A DNA stretch of 35,168 bases from Verrucomicrobiia bacterium (lineage in GTDB: Bacteria; Verrucomicrobiota; Verrucomicrobiia; Verrucomicrobiales; DEV007), in the NCBI GenBank assembly GCA_030430255.1, contig JAUIGD010000016.1, positions 1 through 35,168 of the forward strand, in the 5' to 3' direction. The position numbers and the translations under genes are program-made. The first letter of the stretch is position 1. Each line of letters opens with the position of its first letter. This document shows positions 14,622-24,017 of this stretch, piece by piece. Below the pieces are notes generated by a model. It saw only the letters and a program-made list of their open reading frames with translations, was not told the DNA's origin and made no database searches.

Positions 14622-17600
14622 ATGCCCAGAAAACTCCCCACCTTGTGCGTGGCCAGATCCGTCTTGGCCACTTCCGTCCTTTGCTCCCTCGCGCCAGGCG
14701 AGGTCGTCATCAACGAGATCAGCGCTACGCAGAGCGGCCGCCTGCTCCGTTGGGACGCAAACGAACAACCCTTCGCCGGCCCCGGTCCCGCGTGGTGGGC
14801 ACCGGAGTTCGACGACTCGCGATGGGCGACCGGCGCGATGCCCATCGGCTTCGGGCTCGGCGCGATCAGCACCAACCTCGCCGCCGATCTCAACGGCACC
14901 TCGCCCTCCCTCTACGTCCGCAAGACCTTCGCCGCCTCCGCCGGGGAGGCCGCCGCGGGCGACCCGCTCGCGCTCGACATCAACTTCAACGACGGCTTCA
15001 TCGCCTGGCTGAACGGGGTCGAGGTCGCCCGTTCCAACATGGGCGCCCCGAAGGCCCACGTCTTCCACGACCAGGTCGCCTACCGCCCCAACGGCACGAC
15101 CACGGCGATGCAGAGCTTCGCCCTGCCCGCCGCCGCCTCGCTCCTCACCGCGGGCCAGAATGTCCTCGCGATCCAGGTCAACAACGCCGCCATCAACGGC
15201 AACATGCGCCTCGATGCCGCGCTGCGCATCGATGCCGCGAGCGGGGCGGACCCGCTCCTGGTCGCCGCGGGATCGCCGGTCGCCTACCTGCCTGGACTCG
15301 CCGAACCCTCCGCCGAGCTCCGCGACCCTGCGGCGCCGGAAGCGGACCCTAGCGACTGGTTGGAACTCCACAACAGCGGCGCCGCCCCCGCCGACCTGAC
15401 CGGCTGGTCTTTGACCGACGACCCTGCCGTGCCGGCCAAATGGCTTTTCCCGGCCGGGACGACCATCGCCGCCGGCGGCTACTTGGTCGTGCTCTGCGAC
15501 GAGCCGGACTCGCCGATCGCCGGCGCGGCCTTCCTCCACGCGGCCTTCAAACTGGGTTCCGGCGGCGAGACGCTGCTCCTCTCCGATGCTGGCGGCGCCC
15601 CCGTCGACCAGCTCGCCTACCCGAAACAGTACCCGTTCCACAGTTTCGGGCGCGACGCCGCCGCGGCGGGCGTCTACTTCGATCGCCCCACCCCCGGGGC
15701 GGCAAATGCCGCGGCGGCGCTGATCGGCCACGTCGATGCACCCGACTTCGCCCCCCCGGGCGGTTTCCACAGCGGCGCGGTGACGCTCGCCCTCAGCAGC
15801 GAGACCCCCGGCGCCCAGATCCGCTTCACCACGGACGGCAGCGAACCGACGGAGTCGAACGGAGACGTCTACTCGGCCCCTCTGACCCTCAACGCGATCC
15901 ACAGCCGCAAGGGCCACGTGGTCCGCGCGCGTGCCTTCTCGCCCGGCCAAATTCCTTCGAACACCAAGACCCACACCTACCTCATCAACCAGGACAACCG
16001 CGTCCGCGGCAACCCCGCGATCGTCATCTCCGGCGACCGCGGGCGCACCCTGTTCGACCCCTTCGGCGCCCTCGCCATCGGCGGTGGCACCTACAACAAC
16101 AACCAGTGGTCGCCCACCGGCCCCGGCGACTACAACAACGTCATCAACCGCGGCCGCCCCTACGAACGCCCCGCCCACGCCGAGTTCTACTTCCCCGACG
16201 GCAGCGCGGGCTTCCGCACGGACTTCGGCCTGCGCGTCGCCGCCAGCAGCTACTCGCGCCCGCGCATGAAGCTCACCCAGGTCAACGCCCTGCCCTGGCC
16301 GGCGAGCGCCGTCGAGAAACCGTCCTTCAACTTCTACTTCCGCGACGACTACGCGAACCCCTCCGTGTCCCTCCCCTTCCACGGCCCCGACCACCCCGTG
16401 AGCACCTTCGAGCGCTTCCGCCTCCGCGCCGGCAAGAACGACATCAAGAACCCCTTCGTGGTCGACGAGATCGTCCGCCGCCTCAGCTGGGACATGGGCC
16501 GGGCGGCCTCGACCGGAATCTTCAACAGCCTCTACGTCAACGGTGAGCTCAAAGGCTTCTACAACACCACCGACCGCCTCCGCGAGCCCTTCTTCCGCTC
16601 GCTCCACAGCGACGACGACTCCGCCCAGTGGGACGTCCTCCAATACGAGGGCAACGACAACATCGCCGAGGGGGACAAAGTCGCTTGGGCCGACATGATC
16701 GCGCGCTTGGGCGCGCCGGTGACCGCGGCCAACTGGGCGCAGGTGCTCGAGGTCGCCGACGCCGTCAACATGGCCGACTACTATCTCCTCAACATCTACA
16801 TGGCCACCTGGGACTGGCCCCACAACAACTGGGTGGCGGCCAAGGAACGCTCCCCGGCAGGGCGCTACCGACTCTACGTCTGGGACGCCGAAGGGGCGAT
16901 GAACAACCGCGGCAACCGCCCCGTCTCGCAGGAGATGATCCAGTCCTTCATCGCCAGCGGCAGCGGCGAGCTGCGCGACCTCTGGCGCGGCCTGAACCGC
17001 TGGCCGCAGTTCAAACGGCTGTTCGCCGACCGGATCCACCTCCACCTCTTCAACGGCGGCATCCTCGACGACCGCGACTTCGCCAACTCGCGCCTCAAGG
17101 CGCGCACCGACCAGGTCGTGGGCGAGTTCGCCCCCCTCCTCAGCCTGGTCAACGGCGAGACGGTGAACACCTCGAAGATCACCAGCTGGACCAACCCGAA
17201 CAGCGGGCGCCGCCGCTACCTGTTCGGGCCCTCGCGCACCGAGTTCGCCGACAACGGCCTCTGGCCCGACACGCCCCCGCCGGTCTTCAGCCAGCACGGC
17301 GGCAGCGTCCCCGAAGGCTACGCCTTGGCCATCACCAACGAGTCGGGCGTCATCTACTACACCACCGACGGCACCGACCCCGCGCTCGCGGACGGCTCGC
17401 CCAACCCGGCCGCCTCCCAGCAGGACGGCTCGATCCTCGACCTCGAACTCATCCAGCTCGGCTCCGAGTGGCGCTACAACGACGACGGCGGCGACCTCGG
17501 CGAGGCGTGGGCCGCGCCGGAGTTCGACGATACCAGCTGGCCGGAGGGCGGCGCGCCCATCGGCTACGGCACCATCTCGAACGCCGGCAGCCGCATCGAC

Positions 17601-19010
17601 ATCGAAACGACCCTGTTCGCCGACTCGCCGCGCCAGCTCTGCGCCTACGTGCGCCGCGAGTTCCAGATCGACGACGCCGCCGCGTTCCTCGGTCTGACGC
17701 TGAAGATCCGCGTCGATGCCGGCGCCGTGCTCTACCTCAACGGCACCGAGGCCTGGCGGGACTCCAACATCGCCGCCGGGGCGGGCTTCGGATCCCCGGC
17801 CTCCAGCGACGCCAGCGACGGCAACGAGGGCGACCTCGACGAGTACCCGCTCGACCCCGCGTTGCTGGTCGACGGCACCAACGTGATCGCCGTCCGCCTG
17901 CACAACAGCAGCACCGCCAGCAGCGATATGGTGGTCGACCTCGCGGTCGACGCGCGCCGCACCAACCCGGGCACCGAACCGCTCCCGATCACCGGCGACA
18001 CCACCGTCAAAGCGCGCAGCTTCGACAACGGCGACTGGAGCGCCCTCACCGAAGCCGACTTCACGGTCGCCACCCGCCCGGCAGAGCCCGGCGACCTCGC
18101 GGTTGCCGAGATGCTCTACAACCCGGCAGGCCCGGACGCCGGGGAGCTCGCCGCCGGGTTCACCGACGGCGATCAGTTCGAATACCTCCGCGTCCAGAAC
18201 CTCAGCGACAGCGCCATCGACCTCCACGGCGTCCGCTTCACCAACGGCATCGGCTTCGACTTCGCCAGCTCCGCTGTCCGCTCGCTGCCCGCGCGCGGCA
18301 TCGTCCTGATCGCCTCCGATTCCGACGCCTTCCGCGCGCGGTTCGGGGGGGACTTCGACGACCTCCTCGCCGGGCAGTACTCCGGGCGCCTCAACAACGG
18401 GGGTGAGAACCTGCGGCTCGTCGGCACCGACGGCACCGCGTTGCTCGACTTCGACTTCGACAACGCCGCACCCTGGCCCGACCTCGCGGCCCTCGACGGA
18501 CACTCGATCCAGATCATCGACCCGGCCGGGGACCACGGCGACGGCACCAACTGGCGGGCGTCGGCCTCCGTCGGCGGCAGCCCGGGCGGCGCGCAGCGGT
18601 TCGCGTCGTGGCGCGCTGCGACCTTCGACGCCGCGCAGCTCGCCGACCAGCTCGTCAGTGGGCCGGACGCCGATCCCGACGGCGACGGGCTGTCGAATTT
18701 CCTCGAGTTCGCGCTCGGCACGCCACCGCTCGATCCAGCGAACGGCCTCCCCGCCCCCGAGGTGAGCGTCGAGCCTTTCGGCCCCAACCAGCACCTCGTC
18801 CTGCGCTTCACCACGATGCCCGGCGAGCGTGCGGTGATCTGGGCCGGTGAGTTGAGCGGCGACTTGGCGCACTGGTCGCCGGACGCCGTCCACATCCCCC
18901 CGGACACAACCCACCCCGACGGCACGGTCACCATCACCTTCGGAGACCCCAACCCCATCGACCCCGACTCGCCCACCGCACGCGCCATCCGGATCCGCGC
19001 CAGCGAGTAG
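14622..19010 (+). CDS. Giant secreted lamin-tail/CotH-kinase protein 1
   Basis: A 1462-residue exported protein. After a signal peptide (1-27) come: a lamin-tail domain begun at VVINEISA and interrupted by a galactose-binding-like module (about 40-213, EFDDSRWATGAMPIGFG); the rest of the lamin tail (about 241-369, DWLELHNSG to PTPGAAN); a chitobiase-C-like domain (374-454, IRFTTDGSEP); a CotH kinase-like domain (about 463-876) with TWDWPHNNW and LYVWDAEGAM; a second chitobiase-C-like domain split by another galactose-binding-like module (884-1150); a second lamin tail (1154-1320); and DPDGDGLSNFLEFALGT near 1350-1368. CotH proteins are atypical secreted kinases, so modification of surface proteins or glycans is plausible but unproven. 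ATG 14622 places the signal peptide correctly; ATG 14598 is possible. Confidence 0.9.
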   Translation: MPRKLPTLCVARSVLATSVLCSLAPGEVVINEISATQSGRLLRWDANEQPFAGPGPAWWAPEFDDSRWATGAMPIGFGLGAISTNLAADLNGTSPSLYVRKTFAASAGEAAAGDPLALDINFNDGFIAWLNGVEVARSNMGAPKAHVFHDQVAYRPNGTTTAMQSFALPAAASLLTAGQNVLAIQVNNAAINGNMRLDAALRIDAASGADPLLVAAGSPVAYLPGLAEPSAELRDPAAPEADPSDWLELHNSGAAPADLTGWSLTDDPAVPAKWLFPAGTTIAAGGYLVVLCDEPDSPIAGAAFLHAAFKLGSGGETLLLSDAGGAPVDQLAYPKQYPFHSFGRDAAAAGVYFDRPTPGAANAAAALIGHVDAPDFAPPGGFHSGAVTLALSSETPGAQIRFTTDGSEPTESNGDVYSAPLTLNAIHSRKGHVVRARAFSPGQIPSNTKTHTYLINQDNRVRGNPAIVISGDRGRTLFDPFGALAIGGGTYNNNQWSPTGPGDYNNVINRGRPYERPAHAEFYFPDGSAGFRTDFGLRVAASSYSRPRMKLTQVNALPWPASAVEKPSFNFYFRDDYANPSVSLPFHGPDHPVSTFERFRLRAGKNDIKNPFVVDEIVRRLSWDMGRAASTGIFNSLYVNGELKGFYNTTDRLREPFFRSLHSDDDSAQWDVLQYEGNDNIAEGDKVAWADMIARLGAPVTAANWAQVLEVADAVNMADYYLLNIYMATWDWPHNNWVAAKERSPAGRYRLYVWDAEGAMNNRGNRPVSQEMIQSFIASGSGELRDLWRGLNRWPQFKRLFADRIHLHLFNGGILDDRDFANSRLKARTDQVVGEFAPLLSLVNGETVNTSKITSWTNPNSGRRRYLFGPSRTEFADNGLWPDTPPPVFSQHGGSVPEGYALAITNESGVIYYTTDGTDPALADGSPNPAASQQDGSILDLELIQLGSEWRYNDDGGDLGEAWAAPEFDDTSWPEGGAPIGYGTISNAGSRIDIETTLFADSPRQLCAYVRREFQIDDAAAFLGLTLKIRVDAGAVLYLNGTEAWRDSNIAAGAGFGSPASSDASDGNEGDLDEYPLDPALLVDGTNVIAVRLHNSSTASSDMVVDLAVDARRTNPGTEPLPITGDTTVKARSFDNGDWSALTEADFTVATRPAEPGDLAVAEMLYNPAGPDAGELAAGFTDGDQFEYLRVQNLSDSAIDLHGVRFTNGIGFDFASSAVRSLPARGIVLIASDSDAFRARFGGDFDDLLAGQYSGRLNNGGENLRLVGTDGTALLDFDFDNAAPWPDLAALDGHSIQIIDPAGDHGDGTNWRASASVGGSPGGAQRFASWRAATFDAAQLADQLVSGPDADPDGDGLSNFLEFALGTPPLDPANGLPAPEVSVEPFGPNQHLVLRFTTMPGERAVIWAGELSGDLAHWSPDAVHIPPDTTHPDGTVTITFGDPNPIDPDSPTARAIRIRASE

Positions 19011-19022
19011 GCGGACGAAGGG

Positions 19023-19406
19023 TCACGGACGGTCGATCGAGACGCGCAGGACGGCGCGGCTCTCCCGATCGACCGTGGCGGAGACCTTGCGGTAGCCGAG
19101 GTCTTCGCGGACCCATTGGTGGACGACGATGTCTGCCCCAGCCCCGAAGTCGCCGGCGATCGCCGGCGGAACCCCCGCGGCGGCGTCGAACGAGGCATCG
19201 GGTTCGCCGAGCAGCTGGAGCAGTTCCAGCTCACTCGCGACATCGGCGACCTGACGCTCCAACTGCGCCCGGCGCACGGCCGGCTCGATGAGCAGCCCCC
19301 ACGACGCGAATCCGAGCAAGATGAGGGGGATGGCGAGGACCATCAGCACCGGCGAACGATCGCGCCAAGTGGGCGCGGACACCGCCGGAGCTGCACGCCC
19401 GCTCAC
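19023..19406 (-). CDS. Single-pass membrane protein of unknown function
   Basis: A 127-residue protein with one hydrophobic segment (about 20-41, VLMVLAIPLILLGFASWGLL) followed by a short heptad-like helix (RRAQLERQVADVASELELLQ) and a C-terminal alpha/beta part ending VLRVSIDRP. This pattern, a bitopic anchor plus coiled coil, resembles small divisome or secretion-assembly proteins, but I recognise no family. Its GTG start overlaps the stop of the coiled-coil gene upstream (GTGA), so the two are translationally coupled and may interact in the periplasm. It converges with giant CotH protein 1, stops 12 bp apart. Confidence 0.75.
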   Translation of the reverse strand: MSGRAAPAVSAPTWRDRSPVLMVLAIPLILLGFASWGLLIEPAVRRAQLERQVADVASELELLQLLGEPDASFDAAAGVPPAIAGDFGAGADIVVHQWVREDLGYRKVSATVDRESRAVLRVSIDRP

Positions 19407-22400
19407 TCGCCTGCCCCGTCCGAAAGGTTCTTGAGGTATTGCTCGATCAGCGTGCCGTATTCGGCGGGGAAGCCTTCGGTCTGTGATTGCGTGAGGGTGC
19501 CGCGCTCGCGCTCCGGGAGGCCGATGGTGCGGCTGGTGCCGCGCTCGTTGCGGCGCGGGCCGTCGGCGCCGCCGGCGTTGGCGGTGTTGCCCTGATCGCC
19601 GCTGCCCTCGGGCGGCGGCGGCCCCTGGTTGGGCTGTTGGCCGGGCTGCTGCCCCTGGCCCGGCTGCTGGCCTTGGCCGGGCTGCTGGCCGGGTTGGTCG
19701 GATGGCTGCTGCTGCCCTTGGCCGTTCTGAGCGGTCTGCTGTTCACCGAGGCCGGCCTGCGCGAGCGCCACCGAAGCGGCCGCCTGCGCGAGCGCATCCG
19801 CAGCCTGTTGGGCGCCCTCCGCGGCCGGGGCTTGCTGCCCTTCGCCGGCGGCGGCCTGCGCCTCGCCGAGCGCCTCCTGCGCTTGCGCCAGGGCCTCGGC
19901 AGCCCCGGCCGGCAGCCCTTCGGGTTGGGCGGCGAGCGGGTCGATCGACTGCGAGGCCTCACCCAGCGGAGCCTGCGCCTCGCCGAGCTGTTGGTTGCCG
20001 ATCTGCTGCTGGGCGGCGGCGACCTGCTGCTGGGCGGCGGCGATCGCCTCGGCGGCCTCGGCCAGTCCGGGCAATTCGCCGCTCATGTCCGGCGGCGGTA
20101 CCCCGAGCGCCTCGGCGAGCGCCGCGGCCTGCTCCGCGAGCGCCTCTCTGGCATCTTGGAGGTCGGCGAGCGCCGCCTCCTGCGCGGGGGCCGCCTCGCC
20201 CGTCTGGCCATTGGCGAGCTCCCCCTGCGCCGCCTGCTGCTGGCTGGCGGCGGAACTCAATTCCGCCGAGGCGGCTTGGGCGGCGGCCATCATCGCCTCG
20301 GCGGCGAGTTCGGCGGCCTGTTCGGCGAGCTGCCCCTGCGCCTCGGCGGCGGCCTCCGCCGCGGCCTGCGCGGCGCTCGGATCGGAGTTCGCGGCGGCTT
20401 CGGCAGTCGCCTCATTGAGCGCCTCCTGGGCATCGATCAACGGGTCGAGCTTCTCCATCAGGTCGCCAAGCGACGCGAAATCTTGAGCCGCTTCCGCCAA
20501 CGCCTCGAGGCCAGCCTCGATCGCGTCCTCCGCCTGGGCGAGCTTCTCGATGGCCTCGCCCTGCGCCTCCTGCGAATCCTCGCCGCCGGCGAGTTCCGAA
20601 CCGGACGCGGTCATCGCCGACATCGCCTCGGCGAGGGACGCCACCGCCTCCGGCGAGGCCATCTGCGCCGCTTCGGTCAAAGCCTCGCCCAGCGCCGATT
20701 CGAGCTCCGCCTGCGCCGCGGAGCTCTCCTGCAGCCCCTCCGTGTCACCCGCCTCCGCGAGCTTCGCCGTCTCCCCCTTCAGCGCCTCCTGGCCCTCGCG
20801 GATGTCCCGCACCTGTTCCAACAAACCACCGAGCTCGCCCATCGCCCCTTCGGGCAGCTGCGAGGCGATGTCCGACTCGGCGATCTTCTCCGCCAGCGCG
20901 TCGCGGGCGGCGTTGAGGTTCTCCAGCGCGGCCTGCTCTCGGGGCAGGGCCTCGTCGCGGCGCCCGGCGGCGCTTTGGTCGGCGTCGGCCAGCGCGGCGC
21001 GCGCCTCCTGCATCGGCAGCGCCGCCTCGGCGAGGTCGGCGCCCGCCTCCTGCACCAGCTCCGCCACCTCGCCGCCGAGGAAGTCTGCACGGTCGGCCAG
21101 TTCCCCCTGCACTTTGGCCAGCTGCTCGGCGATGCGCTGGTCGATCGACGCCATGTCGGCTCCGGACAACTGCTCGGTCGCCGTCTCCATCAGCTCCGCG
21201 AGCCGCTCCTGCGCGGCGGCGACCTGTTCCGCCGAGGCCTCGGCGGTGCGCTCGACCGCCTCCTGCGCCTGCGCGACCCGCTCCTCGCCGCGGCGCTGAT
21301 ATTCGGCGATCTGGGCTTCGGCGCGCTCGACCGCCTTCTCGTCGCCGGCCTCCTGAGCCTTCTCCAGAGCCCGCTCGGCACCCGCCACCAACCGCTCCAT
21401 CTCGCGCTCGGCGCGGGCGACCGCGCTCTCGCTGATCTTCTCCTTCATCTCGGCACGGCGCAGCGCGCTCTCGACCTGCTTCTCGAAGTTTTCGATCTTC
21501 CGCTGCGTCTCGACCGGAAACCGCATCTTCGGCTGGTTGCGTTCGTCCTCGACCCCCAGCTCTTCGGTCGCCTCGACGATCTCCTCCTGCCGGTCGATGA
21601 TGTCGTCGAGCTGTTCGAGCGCCTCGACCATCTTCTCGAGTTCCGCCTTCTCGGGCTCGAGCAGCCGCGCCAGCTGCCAGAGCGTGTCGCGCGCATCCTT
21701 CTCGAGCGACACGGCACTCATGACGCGCCGCGCTTTGAGCTCTTCGGCAGCGCGGCTCAAGGTCTCGCCGAGCGCGCGCTCGGCACAGAACGCGGCCGCT
21801 TTGGCAGGCCGTTGGTCGGGCGCGCCCTCACCGGACGCCGCGGCGAGTTCGGCGAGCTTGGCGATGATCAGAGCGGTCTCGTCGCTCAGCGAGCTCTGCT
21901 CCGTGCGCTGCAGCTGCAGCGACACCTGCTGGCCGCCGCTCAGGCGCTCGGCGGAAAAGTCCCGCTGCGCCGCCAGGCCGATCGCCTCGTGCAGGTTCTT
22001 GGTCTGCCGGTCGCCGAGCTCGCGCACGCGGCGGGCGAGCTCGAACAGTGCCACCTGGGTTTGATACTCGATCAAGATCCGCCGCAGCTGGACGATGACC
22101 TGCTTCTGACCGGAGTGGGCGCCAAACAGGTTGCCGAGCGCGCCCTCGCCGTCCGGCTCCGCGCGGGCGCCACCGAGCAGCGCGACGATCTCCGCCATCT
22201 GCTTCTCGGACAGGCTGCCGAGCACGCCACGGATCGCTTTCAATACCTCGACGTCACCGCCGGTCAGGCCGTTGCGCTCGAACTCGTCGATCAGCAGATC
22301 GAGCTGGCCACCGGTGCGGCGGGCGGTGTCTTGGACACGGCCCTGGCCGCGCTCCTGTTCGAGCAGACGCGCCTCGGGAAAGGCCGTGGCAGCGGCGGCG

Positions 22401-22459
22401 CCGCAGGGACAAAGCGCGACCAAGGCGGCGGCGGCGAGGCTTCGGAAAAAGCGGGACAT
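19403..22459 (-). CDS. Exported alanine/glutamate-rich coiled-coil protein with Gln-Gly-Pro tail
   Basis: A 1018-residue protein. Residues 1-24 are a signal peptide ([19 protein letters not shown]). From about 50 to 905 it is almost continuously helical, rich in Ala, Glu and Gln, with many short EAL/QAALADA-type repeats suggesting long coiled coils. A low-complexity QPGQGQ repeat region spans about 912-951. The final segment [19 protein letters not shown] recalls the conserved ending (PxxYxxLIxxYLxxLS) of large hypothetical proteins near MoxR/BatA-type aerotolerance clusters in Planctomycetes and Bacteroidetes; that likeness is from memory. No MoxR gene lies in the window. It is translationally coupled to the downstream single-pass membrane protein. 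It could be a structural periplasmic protein; function unknown. Confidence 0.82.
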   Translation of the reverse strand: MSRFFRSLAAAALVALCPCGAAAATAFPEARLLEQERGQGRVQDTARRTGGQLDLLIDEFERNGLTGGDVEVLKAIRGVLGSLSEKQMAEIVALLGGARAEPDGEGALGNLFGAHSGQKQVIVQLRRILIEYQTQVALFELARRVRELGDRQTKNLHEAIGLAAQRDFSAERLSGGQQVSLQLQRTEQSSLSDETALIIAKLAELAAASGEGAPDQRPAKAAAFCAERALGETLSRAAEELKARRVMSAVSLEKDARDTLWQLARLLEPEKAELEKMVEALEQLDDIIDRQEEIVEATEELGVEDERNQPKMRFPVETQRKIENFEKQVESALRRAEMKEKISESAVARAEREMERLVAGAERALEKAQEAGDEKAVERAEAQIAEYQRRGEERVAQAQEAVERTAEASAEQVAAAQERLAELMETATEQLSGADMASIDQRIAEQLAKVQGELADRADFLGGEVAELVQEAGADLAEAALPMQEARAALADADQSAAGRRDEALPREQAALENLNAARDALAEKIAESDIASQLPEGAMGELGGLLEQVRDIREGQEALKGETAKLAEAGDTEGLQESSAAQAELESALGEALTEAAQMASPEAVASLAEAMSAMTASGSELAGGEDSQEAQGEAIEKLAQAEDAIEAGLEALAEAAQDFASLGDLMEKLDPLIDAQEALNEATAEAAANSDPSAAQAAAEAAAEAQGQLAEQAAELAAEAMMAAAQAASAELSSAASQQQAAQGELANGQTGEAAPAQEAALADLQDAREALAEQAAALAEALGVPPPDMSGELPGLAEAAEAIAAAQQQVAAAQQQIGNQQLGEAQAPLGEASQSIDPLAAQPEGLPAGAAEALAQAQEALGEAQAAAGEGQQAPAAEGAQQAADALAQAAASVALAQAGLGEQQTAQNGQGQQQPSDQPGQQPGQGQQPGQGQQPGQQPNQGPPPPEGSGDQGNTANAGGADGPRRNERGTSRTIGLPERERGTLTQSQTEGFPAEYGTLIEQYLKNLSDGAGE

Positions 22460-22770
22460 GGCGGCAAGCTAACGGGTTCGGGCGGTCGGAACGAGCCAAA
22501 GTTGCGCCCGGCGCGGAGCCGGAGCGAGGCGATCGACCACGGGTAAACTGCCTGAGGGGCTGGCATTTCACGCCGGAAGGGGGTGAAGCGGAACCGGCGA
22601 TGAGCGAGGATTCTCGCCGGCCTCAGCGGGGTGAGCAGGATGCTCGCGCTCCGAGGCCCGGAGGCGGGACGCCCCCGGCACGGACATCGGCGGGACGCCG
22701 ATGCCACGGCCCCCGCGCCCTCACCACTCCCCCGACTTGCCGCGTCGGCGCTCCTCGCCTATCGGCTGGG
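22460..22770. repeat. 311-bp divergent spacer containing hairpin-repeat module C
   Basis: This spacer separates the divergent coiled-coil gene and aldo/keto reductase. About 22632-22706 is an inverted copy of the hairpin module. Sequence on either side shows no gene. The reductase frame is open across the repeat without a stop, but the encoded 57 residues are low-complexity and repeat-derived. Promoters for both flanking genes must lie here, but none is recognisable. Confidence 0.7.
22632..22706 (-). repeat. Hairpin repeat module C (three hairpins, inverted)
   Basis: Read on the minus strand this is the same three-hairpin order as in the 9462 array. On the plus strand the hairpins are GAGCAGGATGCTC (22633-22645), the shortened GGCGGGACGCC (22663-22673) and ATCGGCGGGACGCCGAT (22686-22702), each with a GGA loop, the complement of TCC. 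The GGCACGGAC linker is also conserved. Confidence 0.85.
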
Positions 22771-23811
22771 ATGCAACGTCGACGCCTCGGCTCCTCCGCG
22801 ATCACCGTCCCAGATATCTGCCTCGGCACGATGACCTTCGGCGAACAGGCCGACGAAGAGGAGTCGTTCGCCATCATGGATCGCGCCTTCGAGGCCGGCG
22901 TGAATTTTTTCGACACCGCCGAGATCTACCCGGTGCCGCCCTCGAAGGCGAAGTTCGGCGTCACCGAGGAGATCGTCGGCAAGTGGCTCAAAGGTCGCGA
23001 CCGCGGCGAGCTGGTGATCGCGACCAAAGTCACCGGCCCCGGACACGGCTGGTTCACGCCGCCGGTGCGGCATGGGCTGACGGCTCTCGACCGCCACCAC
23101 ATCCGCCGGGCGGTCGAGGGCAGCCTGCGGCGGCTCGGCACCGATTACATCGACCTCTACCAGACACACTGGCCGGACCACGGCATGCGCTACGAGGACA
23201 CCTTGGCGGCGCTCGACGAGCTCGTCGCCGAGGGCAAAGTGCGCGCGGTCGGCTGCTCGAACGAGACCTGCTGGGGCGTGATGAAGTCGCTGGCGGCGAG
23301 CGAGCGCGAGGGGCTGGTGCGCTACGACACCGTGCAGAACAACTTCTCCGTGCTGAACCGGCGCTGCGAGTCGGAGCTGGCACAGGTTTGTCGCCAGGAG
23401 GGGCTCAGCCTGCTGCCGTACTCCCCGTTGGCCGGCGGCGTGCTCTGCGGGAAGTATCAAAACGGTGCCCTGCCCGACGGGGCGCGCTTCTCGGAGTATC
23501 TCTCGAATGGCGGGGAGCGGCAGAAACGCATGGCGGCGCGCTTCGTCAACCCGCGCACGCTCGAGGCCACAGCACGGCTGACCGAGATCGCGGAGAGCAT
23601 CGGCCTGACGGTCACGACGCTGGCGACCGCATGGAGCAAGCAGCATGACTTCGTGGCCTCGACGATCATCGGCGCATCGGCCGTCGCGCAGCTCGACGAC
23701 ACACTCGCCGCTGCGGCGGTGGAGCTGGATGCCGAGACGCTGGCGCGGATCGATGCGATCGAGGCGGAGATCCCGAGGAGCTTCGGCGAAGATGGTCTGC
23801 GGAATCTTTGA
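22771..23811 (+). CDS. Aldo/keto reductase, Tas-like
   Basis: A 346-residue NADPH-dependent (beta/alpha)8 reductase. The catalytic Asp and Tyr are in [13 protein letters not shown], Lys in [12 protein letters not shown], and His in [10 protein letters not shown]; the cofactor loop is [13 protein letters not shown]. The YPVPP stretch and HWPD are typical of the Tas/YajO-like branch and separate it from the YghZ-like reductase at 7709, with which it shares only the superfamily. ATG 22771 gives [20 protein letters not shown], the normal family start. The next 63 bases after its stop are a heptanucleotide repeat array. It converges with the flavoprotein gene at 24202. Confidence 0.94.
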   Translation: MQRRRLGSSAITVPDICLGTMTFGEQADEEESFAIMDRAFEAGVNFFDTAEIYPVPPSKAKFGVTEEIVGKWLKGRDRGELVIATKVTGPGHGWFTPPVRHGLTALDRHHIRRAVEGSLRRLGTDYIDLYQTHWPDHGMRYEDTLAALDELVAEGKVRAVGCSNETCWGVMKSLAASEREGLVRYDTVQNNFSVLNRRCESELAQVCRQEGLSLLPYSPLAGGVLCGKYQNGALPDGARFSEYLSNGGERQKRMAARFVNPRTLEATARLTEIAESIGLTVTTLATAWSKQHDFVASTIIGASAVAQLDDTLAAAAVELDAETLARIDAIEAEIPRSFGEDGLRNL

Positions 23812-23874
23812 AGTGGGGAGTGTGGAGTGCGGGATTGGGATTGAGGATTGTCGAATGCTGATTGCTGATTGTTG
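23812..23874 (+). repeat. Heptanucleotide repeat array, nine units
   Basis: Beginning at the base after the reductase stop codon, the sequence falls into nine seven-base units in register: AGTGGGG, AGTGTGG, AGTGCGG, GATTGGG, ATTGAGG, ATTGTCG, AATGCTG, ATTGCTG, ATTGTTG. The consensus is approximately ANTGNNG. It is lower in GC than its surroundings. Similar short tandem heptamers (STRR) are known in cyanobacteria; I infer analogy, not homology. Confidence 0.8.
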
Positions 23875-23951
23875 AAGGCGGGCGCTGGGATTGTTGTGGG
23901 CGCTTGGGTTCGCCCGGGGTGCGAATCGATGGCGGCGGGCGCAATGGGACA

Positions 23952-24017
23952 GTCACGGCGGAGGCGGAGCTCCGCCCTCCAGCGCGGAGGACCGGAGGCG
24001 GGGCGCCGATGCCACGG
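23952..24017 (-). repeat. Hairpin repeat module D (shortened)
   Basis: GTCACGGCGGAGGCGGAGCTC is followed by a fused hairpin, GGAGGCGGGGCGCCGATGCC, which joins the left arm of one hairpin to the right arm of the next. This is the form expected if the segment between two GGCGGGACGCC-like stretches had been deleted. The same shortened form occurs at 33911-33929. Confidence 0.75.

Noticed and set aside
14607-18914. Very long minus-strand open frame (1435 codons) opposite giant CotH protein 1
   Set aside because: It is a composition shadow in GC-rich DNA: no signal peptide or domain, mostly Val/Gly/Glu/Arg, and the opposite strand has clear ordered domains.
19487-22546. Plus-strand open frame of 1019 codons opposite the coiled-coil gene
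   Set aside because: Leu/Arg-rich translation of the complement of Ala/Glu/Gln codons. The minus-strand frame has a signal peptide and a translationally coupled neighbour.
22600-22770. 57-codon N-terminal extension of the Tas-like reductase
   Set aside because: It translates hairpin-repeat DNA (Arg/Pro/Gly-rich), and the family start is at 22771.
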